Origin: Tepidibacillus_B infernus
GTDB lineage: Bacteria; Bacillota; Bacilli; Tepidibacillales; Tepidibacillaceae
Length of the DNA stretch: 64,000 nt
Direction: 5' to 3'
Assembly: GCF_048898065.1 (NCBI RefSeq)
Contig: NZ_JBLWFI010000001.1
Coordinates: 2,224,155-2,288,154 of the forward strand
Part shown: positions 15,356-24,127 of the stretch, piece after piece
Position numbering within the stretch: position 1 is the first letter of the stretch
Layout of the letters: the number at the start of each line of letters is the position of its first letter
Notes under the pieces: model-generated
What the model was told of the DNA's origin: nothing
Seen by the model: only the letters and a program-made list of their open reading frames with translations
Database searches by the model: none
Translations under genes and position numbers: made by a program

Positions 15356-16969
15356 TTATTTGTTTTTGACTAATTTACTTTCAAGTGATGCCTTAACTAA
15401 ACCTTTAAATAAAGGATGAGGACGATTCGGCCTTGATGTAAATTCAGGATGGAACTGTGAAGCCACGAACCATGGATGATTAGGAATTTCAATAATTTCT
15501 ACTAATTTTTCATCAGGTGAGGTTCCAGATATTTTTAATCCTGCTTCTTGTAATTGCTCACGAAATTCATTGTTAAACTCATAGCGATGGCGATGACGTT
15601 CATAAATCAGTTCCTCTTGATAAACTTGATGAGCAATAGAGCCTTCTTCTAGCTTACATGGATATAGCCCTAATCTCATCGTTCCCCCTAAATCCTCAAT
15701 ATCCTTTTGTTCTGGGAGAATATCGATCACAGGATATGGAGTTTTTAAATTAAATTCTGAACTGTTGGCATTTTTTAAACCAACGACATTTCGGGCAAAT
15801 TCAATAACAGCTGTTTGCATGCCGAGACAGATTCCTAAAAATGGTTTTTCCTGTTCACGAGCATATTGTATTGCTGCAATTTTACCCTCAATACCACGAT
15901 CACCAAAGCCCCCGGGCACCAATATACCATCTACATCATTTAAGATTTTTGCCACATTTTCTGTATTTACATCTTCTGCATCAACCCATTTAATTTCGAT
16001 ATCAGAATCATAGTGAAATCCTGCATGATAAAGTGCCTCTGCCACACTTAAATAAGCATCATGTAAAGCAACATATTTCCCCACAATGGCGATACGCGTC
16101 GTGTGAGACAAGTTTTTAATTTTATTCACAAGTTGGATCCACTCTGTCATGTCAGCTGGCTTGGTATCTAGCTTTAAATGGCGAACCACATACTCATCTA
16201 GCCCTTGAGCTTGTAACATCAAAGGAACATCATATAATGTATCTGCATCTAAGGCTTCAACCACAGCTTCTTTCTCAATATCACAGAATAAAGCAATTTT
16301 GCCCTTAATATCCTCTGATAAGGTGTGTTCTGTACGACAAACAATGACATTTGGTTGAATCCCAATACTTCTTAATTCTTTTACACTATGTTGGGTTGGT
16401 TTTGTCTTCAGTTCACCAGCAGCTGCGATATATGGGATTAAAGTGACATGGATATACATCACATTTTCCCGACCTACTTCACTTTTCATTTGACGAATCG
16501 CTTCTAAAAATGGCAGACTTTCGATGTCCCCTACTGTGCCACCAATTTCTGTGATAACAATATCTGCATTCGTTTCTTTTGCCGCCCGAACAAGGCGTTC
16601 TTTAATCTCATTCGTTATGTGAGGAATAACCTGAACGGTTCCACCTAAATAGTCACCACGTCTTTCTTTGGTAATCACGGTAGAATAAATTTTCCCAGTC
16701 GTTACATTATTATTTTTGCTTAAATTGATATCAATGAAACGTTCGTAATGGCCTAAATCTAAGTCTGTTTCAGCCCCATCTTCTGTAACAAACACTTCTC
16801 CATGCTGATATGGACTCATCGTACCAGGATCAACATTGATATATGGATCAAACTTTTGAATGGTTACTTTTAAACCACGGTTTTTCAGTAATCTTCCAAG
16901 AGAAGCGGCAGTAATCCCTTTACCTAAAGATGAGACTACTCCACCCGTTACAAAAATAAACTTTGCCAT
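15356..16969 (-). CDS. pyrG: CTP synthase
   Basis: PyrG aminates UTP to CTP using glutamine and ATP. The 537-aa protein has the synthetase domain (MAKFIFVTGGVVSSLGKGIT; about residues 1-265) and a class I glutamine amidotransferase domain, with PFLGICLGMQ (catalytic Cys) and QFHPEFTSRP (catalytic His). The upstream leader at 17027-17165 has a GGGC-start promoter and a terminator, matching the CTP-sensing attenuation known for B. subtilis pyrG. It follows rpoE as in Bacillus. Confidence 0.97.
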   Translation of the reverse strand: MAKFIFVTGGVVSSLGKGITAASLGRLLKNRGLKVTIQKFDPYINVDPGTMSPYQHGEVFVTEDGAETDLDLGHYERFIDINLSKNNNVTTGKIYSTVITKERRGDYLGGTVQVIPHITNEIKERLVRAAKETNADIVITEIGGTVGDIESLPFLEAIRQMKSEVGRENVMYIHVTLIPYIAAAGELKTKPTQHSVKELRSIGIQPNVIVCRTEHTLSEDIKGKIALFCDIEKEAVVEALDADTLYDVPLMLQAQGLDEYVVRHLKLDTKPADMTEWIQLVNKIKNLSHTTRIAIVGKYVALHDAYLSVAEALYHAGFHYDSDIEIKWVDAEDVNTENVAKILNDVDGILVPGGFGDRGIEGKIAAIQYAREQEKPFLGICLGMQTAVIEFARNVVGLKNANSSEFNLKTPYPVIDILPEQKDIEDLGGTMRLGLYPCKLEEGSIAHQVYQEELIYERHRHRYEFNNEFREQLQEAGLKISGTSPDEKLVEIIEIPNHPWFVASQFHPEFTSRPNRPHPLFKGLVKASLESKLVKNK

Positions 16970-17026
16970 CTCATATTCCTCCTCTTAACTCTGGTATAGT
17001 TTAACCATCTTTTACCGTAAGGAAAC

Positions 17027-17075
17027 AAAAAAACAAAAGTGACAGCTTCCCTAAGATAGGGGCACTTTTGTTTTT
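17027..17075 (-). terminator. pyrG leader attenuator
   Basis: A long stem (arms 17029-17041 and 17063-17075, 13 bp, plus an inner CCCTA/TAGGG helix) is followed on the minus strand by a T-rich tract. Its 5' strand carries CCCCTAT, which could pair with 5' G-tracts. It begins 54 bases after the predicted transcript start and ends about 58 bases before pyrG. The arms contain the CAAAAGT/ACTTTTG of repeat family 1. Confidence 0.75.
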
Positions 17076-17128
17076 ATCCCATAAAATATTTTGTTGTTTA
17101 TTTCGTTCGTTATGGAAAATCTTAAGCC

Positions 17129-17165
17129 CAAAAAGTAGTTTACTCGTTGTCGTCTACAATGTCAA
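17129..17165 (-). promoter_or_regulatory. pyrG promoter with GGGC transcript start
   Basis: TTGACA (17160-17165), a 17-base spacer and TAAACT (17137-17142) are followed 7 bases later by GGGCTTAAG, with the first G at 17129. In B. subtilis a pyrG transcript starting GGGC gains extra G by polymerase slippage when CTP is low, and the G-tract blocks the terminator. Confidence 0.75.
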
Positions 17166-17170
17166 GAAAT

Positions 17171-17740
17171 TTAATCATCTTCTTCTAGATCATCGTCTTC
17201 TTCTGAATCATCATTTTCATCTAAATCAACATAATCGTTTTGATCGTCTAATTCCTCATCAGTATCATCTTCAAAAAGATCTCCATCCTCTGTATCTTCT
17301 TCTAAATCAATGTCTTCGCTATCTTCTTCATCTTCATCATCTGCATATAATTCATCTTCTTCAATTAAGCCCTCTTCATCTTCATCAAGAAGACCTTCTT
17401 CATCTAGTTCCTCGTCATCATAAACGGTATAATCGTCTTCTTCATCGTCGTCGTGACTATAGTGTAAAGCATCTGCTTGATCAACAGGATACCATTGCTT
17501 TAATCCCCATTCATTTTGGCCGACATGAGCAAATCTGCCATCAATATTGATTTCTGTATACAACTGTGCGATGTTTTCAATGATTTCCTCTTCAGTCATT
17601 CCTTTTAATTGAGCGATTTCTTTAACTAAATCCTGATAAAAATATGTTTTCTTTGTTTGCTTTAAAATTTCATAAGCTATATCTACCATGGGTAGTTCTT
17701 TTAAACGTCTTTCTTCAATTTTTAAAACGATATCACTCAA
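17171..17740 (-). CDS. rpoE: DNA-directed RNA polymerase delta subunit
   Basis: RpoE promotes recycling of RNA polymerase and initiation specificity in Bacillota. From TTG 17740 the product is 189 aa: an N-terminal HARE-HTH domain (about residues 1-90, ending NEWGLKQWYPVDQ), then an almost wholly Asp/Glu tail (about 95-189), the hallmark of delta. TTG 17740 has AAGGAG 11 bases upstream; the frame's first ATG at 17770 has no ribosome site. The pyrG -35 element starts 6 bases before its stop codon. Confidence 0.93.
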   Translation of the reverse strand: MSDIVLKIEERRLKELPMVDIAYEILKQTKKTYFYQDLVKEIAQLKGMTEEEIIENIAQLYTEINIDGRFAHVGQNEWGLKQWYPVDQADALHYSHDDDEEDDYTVYDDEELDEEGLLDEDEEGLIEEDELYADDEDEEDSEDIDLEEDTEDGDLFEDDTDEELDDQNDYVDLDENDDSEEDDDLEEDD

Positions 17741-17872
17741 GTCCCGGCACACTCCTTCTTTAGTTACCATTTACTTTATGAAAACCATTTTTGTTTACCA
17801 TGATCTCAAATCTAACGAATGCAAACAATATTTTATCCAATTTTCCTCAGATGTCAAATATTTTATACTCCA

Positions 17873-18820
17873 TTATGATTTCATAGGACATATTTTCTCA
17901 AACATGATTCGCGCAATTTCTTCAGGACTTCTTTCTTTATTTACTAATTGATCTAATTCCTTATTAAAAAATTGGGTGTAGATGGCAACATCTATCTTTT
18001 GTTGAAATAAGTGGTGCAAAAGCTCGACTACTTCTCTCTTTAAAAAGGAGGTTCTTTGCTTTTGAAGTACTCCTCGTTCGATTAAATATTGTTGGTGGTT
18101 TTGTAATGCCGCCCATAGTTCTTCCAATCCTACTTGATTTGTACTAATGGTTTTGATGATAGGTGGCTTCCAATTCGCATTTATTTTTGTCATCTCGATT
18201 AACATTTCAATCTCATGGATTAATTTCTCTACACCCGGTAAATCGCTTTTATTGATTACAAATAAATCGGCTATTTCCATCAGTCCTGCCTTGAACGCTT
18301 GGATCGTATCTCCCCCACCTGGATGGAGGACTACCATTATAGTGTCTGCAACGTTTATGATTTCTAATTCCGATTGCCCTACACCTACGGTTTCAATCAG
18401 AATATAATCATTCCCCATCGAATCTAATACTCTAACGACTTCCCTCGTCGTCTTTGCAAGACCTCCTAATGTTCCTCTACTTCCCATACTTCGAATAAAA
18501 ACATTTGGATCTAAGGCATGTTTTTGCATTCTTATCCGATCCCCTAAAATGGCACCACCTGTAAATGGACTTGTTGGGTCTACCGCTATCACCCCAACCT
18601 TTGCTCCAGTTTGGCGAATGACTTGAATGATGGCATCTACCAATGTACTTTTTCCAGCACCGGGAGGTCCTGTTATTCCAATCACTTTGGCATGGCCTGT
18701 ATAAGGATATAATTGATTAAGAAGTTCCACTTTCTCTGGTAAATCATTTTCAATGATCGAGATGGCTTTCCCAACACTACGTTTATTCCCCTCTAGGATC
18801 TGTTTTAACAGGTTCTCCAT
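17873..18820 (-). CDS. meaB: MeaB/ArgK family G-protein chaperone
   Basis: MeaB proteins are GTPases that protect and reload B12-dependent acyl-CoA mutases. The 315-aa sequence has the P-loop ITGPPGAGKSTL, the Mg-binding VDPTSPFTGGA segment, ETVGVGQSE (switch region) and the base-recognising NKSD. Many Bacillaceae have this gene near rpoE with a mutase (mutAB or icmF) alongside; here no mutase lies in the window, so the client must be elsewhere. The frame ends about 100 bases from rpoE. Confidence 0.9.
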   Translation of the reverse strand: MENLLKQILEGNKRSVGKAISIIENDLPEKVELLNQLYPYTGHAKVIGITGPPGAGKSTLVDAIIQVIRQTGAKVGVIAVDPTSPFTGGAILGDRIRMQKHALDPNVFIRSMGSRGTLGGLAKTTREVVRVLDSMGNDYILIETVGVGQSELEIINVADTIMVVLHPGGGDTIQAFKAGLMEIADLFVINKSDLPGVEKLIHEIEMLIEMTKINANWKPPIIKTISTNQVGLEELWAALQNHQQYLIERGVLQKQRTSFLKREVVELLHHLFQQKIDVAIYTQFFNKELDQLVNKERSPEEIARIMFEKICPMKS

Positions 18821-18864
18821 GATTTATCCCCTCAACCTAAACTGAATATTCAGATATTTATTGG

Positions 18865-18899
18865 TAAAAAATAAGGATTGAATCTTTCACTTCAATCCT
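18865..18899 (-). terminator. Intrinsic terminator of the LapA-like gene
   Basis: AGGATTGAA and TTCAATCCT form a 9-bp stem with an 8-base loop. On the minus strand it is followed by TATTTTTT. It starts 17 bases after the stop. Confidence 0.8.
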
Positions 18900-18916
18900 A
18901 TGTCATCGAATGATTC

Positions 18917-19243
18917 TTATGCCTGCTCGCCTTCAGTCTTAACCTCTGTTTCCTTATGAACCGTTTCTGTCTCCGTTTGTTTTTTTATCTCCTGTAGCTC
19001 TTGTTTTAATTGGCTGTTTTCCTTTTCTAACGTTTTCATTTTTCTTGTCGTTTGAATTTGTTTCATCGATGAAAGGATAAACATAAACAGTGCTCCAATC
19101 AGAATCGAAAAAATAATCATCAATATCAATGGGACATCTGCTTGTGTAAAATAAAAGTCGATGACTACAGGTTGTATATTCATAACAGCAAAAACGACGA
19201 CAATAAGGGTAAAGAATAATAAAATAATTAATCTTGCCTGCAT
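18917..19243 (-). CDS. LapA domain (DUF1049) membrane protein
   Basis: This 108-aa protein has two transmembrane helices (about residues 4-22 and 38-60) joined by a short loop with the NIQPVVIDFYF strand typical of LapA/DUF1049. A charged cytoplasmic coiled coil follows (about 62-95). In Proteobacteria LapA acts in lipopolysaccharide assembly; the role in Gram-positive bacteria is not established, so only the family is claimed. It stands alone with its own terminator. Confidence 0.8.
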   Translation of the reverse strand: MQARLIILLFFTLIVVVFAVMNIQPVVIDFYFTQADVPLILMIIFSILIGALFMFILSSMKQIQTTRKMKTLEKENSQLKQELQEIKKQTETETVHKETEVKTEGEQA

Positions 19244-19295
19244 ACGATCACCATCCTGGTTATCCTATTCGCTATCAAATGGTCTTTTCCTGCTA

Positions 19296-19313
19296 AGATA
19301 GCCCACAAAAGTG
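19296..19313. repeat. Half copy of family 1 hairpin repeat
   Basis: TAAGATAGCCCACAAAAGTG matches the left flank and left arm of copy B. The right arm is absent, so this looks like a decayed or truncated element. Confidence 0.6.
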
Positions 19314-19369
19314 AAATAGAGATGTATATTACAACGTGCAAAGTCATCCATGCCTCTTTGAAGAAATAA

Positions 19370-19525
19370 CTAGAATAACCAATCAAATAGTTTGAATCCC
19401 AAAAATATCCCTATAATCCCCATAATTCCAGGTAATGCGGGTGGTGCGGGAATAGGTAGTTTGAAGAACGCAAAAAGGAATCCAACCACCCCACCGGTTA
19501 GCAATGATAATAAAATTTCCTTCAA
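19370..19525 (-). CDS. XapX domain small membrane protein
   Basis: This 51-aa frame starts at TTG 19525, whose TTGA overlaps the ywiB stop. It reads MKEILLSLLTGGVVGFLFAF, then KLPIPAPPALPGIMGIIGIF and a short hydrophobic C-terminus. The Pro-rich centre between two hydrophobic segments is the XapX (DUF1427) pattern; most family members are 50-60 aa. GAGGGAT lies 8 bases upstream. Function is unknown. Overlap with ywiB suggests co-translation. Confidence 0.75.
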   Translation of the reverse strand: MKEILLSLLTGGVVGFLFAFFKLPIPAPPALPGIMGIIGIFLGFKLFDWLF

Positions 19526-19971
19526 TGTAAGATCCCTCTTTCCTCTTGATATTCTATTTCAACTTGATAATGTCCAATTTTTTGTTGGTCAATGTATACA
19601 TCATAACTTAAATAAATTTTTCCTTTTAGCCATTCCTTCTCGATTTTGACCTGATGTGTTATCATCTCTAATTCTAATCTGCCATAAGGACTTAAATAGG
19701 CGTTTGACCATGTTTTCCCTTTTTCAAAAACTTGTTTCATACTCACATCGCCTTGACGAATAATCGTTACAACCGGTGAATCCTTTTCAGCCTCTTTCCA
19801 CTGAACAATCGTCGCTGTTTTTCCTAAGTCCTCTAACTGTTCTTCATAGCGCAAATAAACTGACTCATCTTTAAGATATAATTTGCCCTTCCCCTGAAAC
19901 GTCATTCTATCCTCTTCACCATAAGGATGACGAATATAAGTGATGACTTGTAATGTTACATCTTGTTCCAT
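19522..19971 (-). CDS. ywiB: DUF1934 family beta-barrel protein (YwiB)
   Basis: The 149-aa product starts MEQDVTLQVITYIRHP and is rich in alternating beta strands (YLRYEEQLEDLG, VVTIIRQGDVSM, SPYGRLELEMITHQV). This fits the calycin-like barrel of DUF1934/YwiB. The role is unknown; in B. subtilis ywiB is next to argS in the same chromosomal region. ATG 19971 has AAGGTGAG upstream; GTG 19980 overlaps that site and is rejected. Confidence 0.8.
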   Translation of the reverse strand: MEQDVTLQVITYIRHPYGEEDRMTFQGKGKLYLKDESVYLRYEEQLEDLGKTATIVQWKEAEKDSPVVTIIRQGDVSMKQVFEKGKTWSNAYLSPYGRLELEMITHQVKIEKEWLKGKIYLSYDVYIDQQKIGHYQVEIEYQEERGILH

Positions 19972-20010
19972 TTTTCTCACCTTGTTTTATGTACAGATAT
20001 TTCCAACGGT

Positions 20011-20056
20011 AGAAAAGCTTCTATCCTAGCTTTCCGATGCATTGGATAGAAGCTTT
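20011..20056 (-). terminator. Intrinsic terminator of speE-speB
   Basis: AAAGCTTCTATCC (20014-20026) pairs with GGATAGAAGCTTT (20044-20056), 13 bp perfect with a 17-base loop. On the minus strand it ends TTTTC. The stem overlaps the speB stop codon. Confidence 0.75.
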
Positions 20057-20924
20057 ATCTAATAAATCCCAAAAGGATTTCTCTTACTAATTTAGAAGCA
20101 AGGATTGATGTCTGATCAGAAGAATCAAGAACAGGTGCAACTTCTACTATGTCAGTTCCTACGATTTGAAGTCTTGAGCGAGCCATTTCATGAATCGCTG
20201 AAAGCAATTCTTTTGGGGAAGTACCTCCAGAATCAAGAGTTCCTGTTCCAGGAGCAGCACTTGGATCGATCACATCAATATCAATCGTAAGGTAGACAGG
20301 GCGATCCTTTATCGTGGGTATCACCTTTTTCAATGGTTCAAGTACTTCAAAGGGATAAAAGTTCAAATTTTGTCTTGCAAATGCAAATTCTTCTTTGGTT
20401 CCAGAACGGATACCAAATTGATAAACGTTCCCTCCCCCGATCAATTCTACTGCTTTACGAATAGGGGTTGCATGGGAATAGAGTTCACCCTCATAATCTG
20501 TTCTTAGATCTGCATGGGCATCAATATGAATTAAAACCATATTAGGATATTTTTTATAAACCTCGCGAATGACTGGCCATGTGACTAAGTGTTCTCCACC
20601 TAAGCCTAAAGGAAATTTATCATCCTTTAGAATTTTTGCAACATATTCCCCGATCATATTAACACTTTTTTCTGGATTACCAAAAGGAAGGGGAATATCA
20701 CCAGCATCAAAATACTTTACTTCCGTTAATTCCCGATCTAAATAAGGACTGTATTCTTCTAAAAGTATCGATACTTCTCTTATTCTTTTCGGGCCAAACC
20801 TTGAACCGGGACGAAAACTAACGGTAAAATCCATTGGCATGCCATAAATAACGACTTGAGCATCCTCATAAGTAGGATGGGCTGCAATAAAGACATTTCC
20901 AGAATAGGCCTCATCAAATCTCAT
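20055..20924 (-). CDS. speB: Agmatinase
   Basis: SpeB hydrolyses agmatine to putrescine and urea. The 289-aa ureohydrolase carries the metal-binding motifs GGEHLVTWPV, HIDAHADLR and DIDVIDPSAAPGTGT, with the His and Asp ligands of the binuclear Mn centre. It is 6 bases downstream of speE, forming a putrescine-to-spermidine operon as in B. subtilis. Confidence 0.95.
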   Translation of the reverse strand: MRFDEAYSGNVFIAAHPTYEDAQVVIYGMPMDFTVSFRPGSRFGPKRIREVSILLEEYSPYLDRELTEVKYFDAGDIPLPFGNPEKSVNMIGEYVAKILKDDKFPLGLGGEHLVTWPVIREVYKKYPNMVLIHIDAHADLRTDYEGELYSHATPIRKAVELIGGGNVYQFGIRSGTKEEFAFARQNLNFYPFEVLEPLKKVIPTIKDRPVYLTIDIDVIDPSAAPGTGTLDSGGTSPKELLSAIHEMARSRLQIVGTDIVEVAPVLDSSDQTSILASKLVREILLGFIR

Positions 20925-20930
20925 TAAACC

Positions 20931-21788
20931 TTACTCCTTTACTAAGTCTTCAACAAATTTAGGTAATTGAAAAACAGACTTGTGAATACTTGGTGAATAG
21001 TACTTGGTATCTAAATCTTTTAACTCTGATTCATTCACTTTTAATGGATCATATTTTTTCGAACCCATCGTAAAGCTCCATAATCCGCTTGGGTATGTCG
21101 GAATACTAACGGTATAGAGTCTGGTAATAGGGAATATGGAACGGATATCCTTAAACACTCGACGAATTAAATCTCGGTTAAACCATGGAGATTCAGTTTG
21201 AGCAACAAGAATTCCATCTTCTTTTAAGCAATCATAAATTCCTTGATAAAAGCCTTTTTCAAATAATCCGACTGCAGGACCCACTGGTTCTGTCGAATCG
21301 ACCATAATCACATCAAATTCATTTTTATGATCGTGAATATATTGAATTCCATCTACGACCTGAACATCTACACGTGGGTCATCAAGTGCCCCCGCAATTT
21401 CAGGTAAGTATTGTTTTGAAGTTTCAATCACTCTACCATCAATTTCAGCTAATACTGCTTTTTCTACACTAGGATGTTTAATGATCTCACGAATGGCTCC
21501 ACCATCTCCTCCACCGACAACTAAAACTTTTTTAGGATTTGGATGTGTATTTAAGGCCACATGGGTGATCATCTCATGATAAACAAATTCGTCTTTAATT
21601 GTGGTCATTACCATACCATCTAAAACAAGCATCCGACCAAATTGATTCGTATCAATAATATCTAGTTGTTGGAAGTCTGTTTTTTCACTATGTATGGTTT
21701 TAGAAATCTTCGTCGTTATCCCATGATTAGGGGTTTGTTTTTCTGTGTACCATAATTCCATTAATCCCATCAATGCTTCATTATTCAT
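20931..21788 (-). CDS. speE: Spermidine synthase
   Basis: SpeE transfers an aminopropyl group from decarboxylated SAM to putrescine. The 285-aa sequence has ELWYTEKQTP, the nucleotide-binding VLVVGGGDGGAIREI, and the active-site VDSTEPVGPA. ATG 21788 is preceded by AAGG at a slightly long distance. ATG 21761 (MELWYTEK) would give 276 aa, the B. subtilis length, so the start is uncertain by nine codons. A sigma-A-like promoter is at 21897-21924. Confidence 0.93.
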   Translation of the reverse strand: MNNEALMGLMELWYTEKQTPNHGITTKISKTIHSEKTDFQQLDIIDTNQFGRMLVLDGMVMTTIKDEFVYHEMITHVALNTHPNPKKVLVVGGGDGGAIREIIKHPSVEKAVLAEIDGRVIETSKQYLPEIAGALDDPRVDVQVVDGIQYIHDHKNEFDVIMVDSTEPVGPAVGLFEKGFYQGIYDCLKEDGILVAQTESPWFNRDLIRRVFKDIRSIFPITRLYTVSIPTYPSGLWSFTMGSKKYDPLKVNESELKDLDTKYYSPSIHKSVFQLPKFVEDLVKE

Positions 21789-21896
21789 CTTTCCAGCCTT
21801 CTTTCTATCTTCATTTTCTTTTCATCTTTTCTATTCACTTTTCTTCCTTAGATTTACCCTTTTTGCTTATTTTCATCACGATGTACAACAAATTGT

Positions 21897-21924
21897 ATTA
21901 TATTAAAAACGAACAAAAATGCAA
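21897..21924 (-). promoter_or_regulatory. Predicted sigma-A promoter of speE-speB
   Basis: TTGCAT (21919-21924), a 16-base spacer and perfect TATAAT (21897-21902) on the minus strand, about 110 bases upstream of speE. Confidence 0.65.
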
Positions 21925-21931
21925 GAAAAAA

Positions 21932-21960
21932 TTGACTTTGCCTTCTGCCTCAAGTATAAG
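21932..21960 (+). promoter_or_regulatory. Predicted promoter of pbpG-ywhB
   Basis: TTGACT (21932-21937), a 17-base spacer and TATAAG (21955-21960) fit sigma-A. The overlapping GTATA and the ATAAT of CCCATAATGG downstream could instead fit a sigma-F/G promoter, as B. subtilis pbpG is forespore-expressed. The two readings cannot be separated by eye. Confidence 0.5.
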
Positions 21961-22017
21961 CTTTTCTATTTTTACCCATAATGGTAAATAAAGATTTTGC
22001 TTGGAGAGGAGGCAAAT

Positions 22018-24072
22018 GTGTTGAGTAAATATGATCCATTAAATGAAATGATGTTATACCGAGTTTTAAAAAAGATTAAAAAAATTTTGCTTGTATTACT
22101 CTCATTGTTTTTTATTTTTAGTAGTTTATTGTTATTTTTTATTCTCTATTTACAAGCAAAACCTCTTCCTAAGACAACGATTGAGCAAACTTCTTTTATT
22201 TACTCGATGGATGGAGAAGTGATTGATGACCTTTATTCTGGAGTGAATCGTGAATATATTCCTCTTTCTAAGATTCCAAAGTCATTGATTGAAGCAACAA
22301 TAGCAATTGAAGACCGAAAATTTTATAGCCATTTTGGCCTTGACTTGATTCGGATTGGTGGGGCGGTAATTGAAGACATCAAACAGATGGCTAAAGTACA
22401 AGGGGCTAGCACAATTACTCAACAGCTTGCAAGAAATCTCTATTTAACACTAGATAAAACATGGAAAAGAAAAGTGAATGAGGCTTTATTAGCCGTTCAA
22501 TTAGAGTTTCAATATTCGAAGGATGAAATCCTTGAAATGTATTTAAACCAAATCTACTATGGCCATTCTGCAAATGGGATTCAAATGGCTGCAAAAACTT
22601 ATTTTAATAAAGATGCTGCTGACTTAGATTTAGCAGAAAGTGCAATGTTGGCTGGAATCCCAAAAGGTCCATCTGTTTATTCTCCATTTAAAAATCTGGA
22701 GAAAGCAAAAAGAAGACAAAAACAAGTTTTAACTTCTATGGTTGCAGTAGGTTATATTACACAGGAAGAAGCAAACAAGGCATATCAAGAAAAACTTATT
22801 TTTAAAAATCCAAATGAAAAAGTAAATTTAGCAAGTGCACCTTATTTTCGCGATTACATTGTTTCCCTCGTTAAAAATGAATATGGAATTGAAGAGGAAC
22901 AGCTTTATCAAGGTGGCTTAAAAATCTATACCACGTTAGATTCAAAGATGCAAAAGGCCGCAGAGGAGACATTGGCCAACCGACTTCCTAAGGATCGACT
23001 TTTGCAGGGTGCTTTAATTAGTATCGATCCAACTAATGGTTTTATTAAAGCAATGGTGGGTGGAAGAGATTACCAAAAGAGTCAATATAACCGAGTATTT
23101 GCAGAAAGGCAACCAGGGTCTTCCTTTAAACCTATTTTATATTTAGCAGCCTTAGAAAATGGGTTTACACCTGTTAGCAAGTTTAAGAGCGAGCCTACTG
23201 TTTTTACATTCGGACAAAATCAAACCTATCAGCCTACCAATTTTGGAAACCGTTATCCAAACCGAGAAATCGACTTGAGATATGCTTTAACCCATTCTGA
23301 TAATATTTATGCGGTAAAAACCCATATGGAAATTGGAATGGAGAAGTTAGTAGAAATGAGTATGAAGCTTGGAATCGATAAGGATCTAAAACCCTACCCA
23401 TCCTTAGCATTGGGTAGTCAAGAGGTAACTCCGTTTGAAATGGCCAAGGCATACGCAACCATTGCTAATCAGGGGAAAAGAATTGAACCTACAGCGATTC
23501 TAAAAATTGAAGATGTGAATGGTAACGTCCTCTATGAGAAAAAGGAAATCATAGAAACTGAAGTAGTTTCTGCTGATTCAAGTTTTATTTTAACCTATCT
23601 GATGGAAGGGGTCTTTGAACAAGGGGGCACAGGTTATTCTGTTTCTGATCGCTTAAATCGCCCGATTGCTGGAAAGACGGGTACAACGGATTATGATGCC
23701 TGGTTGATTGGCTACACTCCCCAGTTGGTTACTGCGCTTTGGGCAGGTTATGATCAAAATGAGAAATTGGTAGAAGGAGACTCAATGATCAGTAAGGAAA
23801 TCTGGGCAGATTATATGAAAAAGGCTCATCAATCATTACCCTTACAGTTATTTACTGTACCTGAGGGTGTCATTAGCCTCTATATTGATCCTGAATCGGG
23901 AAAAATTGCAACAGAAGATTGTCCCAATCCTCGATTAGAAGCTTTTGTAAAAGGAACTGAACCGACTGAATATTGTGACCTGCATCAAAATGAAGATAAG
24001 GAACCTAAGCCAATTGAACCACCCAAAAATGAATCTTTCTGGAGTAGATTAAAGTATTGGTGGAAACAATGA
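22018..24072 (+). CDS. pbpG: Class A penicillin-binding protein (PbpG type)
   Basis: This bifunctional peptidoglycan synthase has an N-terminal membrane anchor (about residues 20-45) and a GT51 glycosyltransferase domain with EDRKFYSHFG, GASTITQQLARN and KDEILEMYLNQIYYG. The transpeptidase domain has active-site Ser in PGSSFKP, SDN and KTGTTDYDAW. By position between speE and ywhB it is the counterpart of PBP2d, which acts in spore wall synthesis. AGGAGG lies upstream of both GTG 22018 and TTG 22021; either may start. About 684 aa. Confidence 0.94.
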   Translation: MLSKYDPLNEMMLYRVLKKIKKILLVLLSLFFIFSSLLLFFILYLQAKPLPKTTIEQTSFIYSMDGEVIDDLYSGVNREYIPLSKIPKSLIEATIAIEDRKFYSHFGLDLIRIGGAVIEDIKQMAKVQGASTITQQLARNLYLTLDKTWKRKVNEALLAVQLEFQYSKDEILEMYLNQIYYGHSANGIQMAAKTYFNKDAADLDLAESAMLAGIPKGPSVYSPFKNLEKAKRRQKQVLTSMVAVGYITQEEANKAYQEKLIFKNPNEKVNLASAPYFRDYIVSLVKNEYGIEEEQLYQGGLKIYTTLDSKMQKAAEETLANRLPKDRLLQGALISIDPTNGFIKAMVGGRDYQKSQYNRVFAERQPGSSFKPILYLAALENGFTPVSKFKSEPTVFTFGQNQTYQPTNFGNRYPNREIDLRYALTHSDNIYAVKTHMEIGMEKLVEMSMKLGIDKDLKPYPSLALGSQEVTPFEMAKAYATIANQGKRIEPTAILKIEDVNGNVLYEKKEIIETEVVSADSSFILTYLMEGVFEQGGTGYSVSDRLNRPIAGKTGTTDYDAWLIGYTPQLVTALWAGYDQNEKLVEGDSMISKEIWADYMKKAHQSLPLQLFTVPEGVISLYIDPESGKIATEDCPNPRLEAFVKGTEPTEYCDLHQNEDKEPKPIEPPKNESFWSRLKYWWKQ

Positions 24073-24127
24073 CCAATCGATACTATAATAGAAATGTATA
24101 CAACTAATAGGACAAGGGGATGAGTTG

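Noticed and set aside
17171..17550. Low-complexity plus-strand ORF (Leu/His-rich) opposite rpoE
   Set aside because: It is the antisense of the Asp/Glu-rich tail of the delta subunit; the composition is a by-product of GAT/GAA codons.
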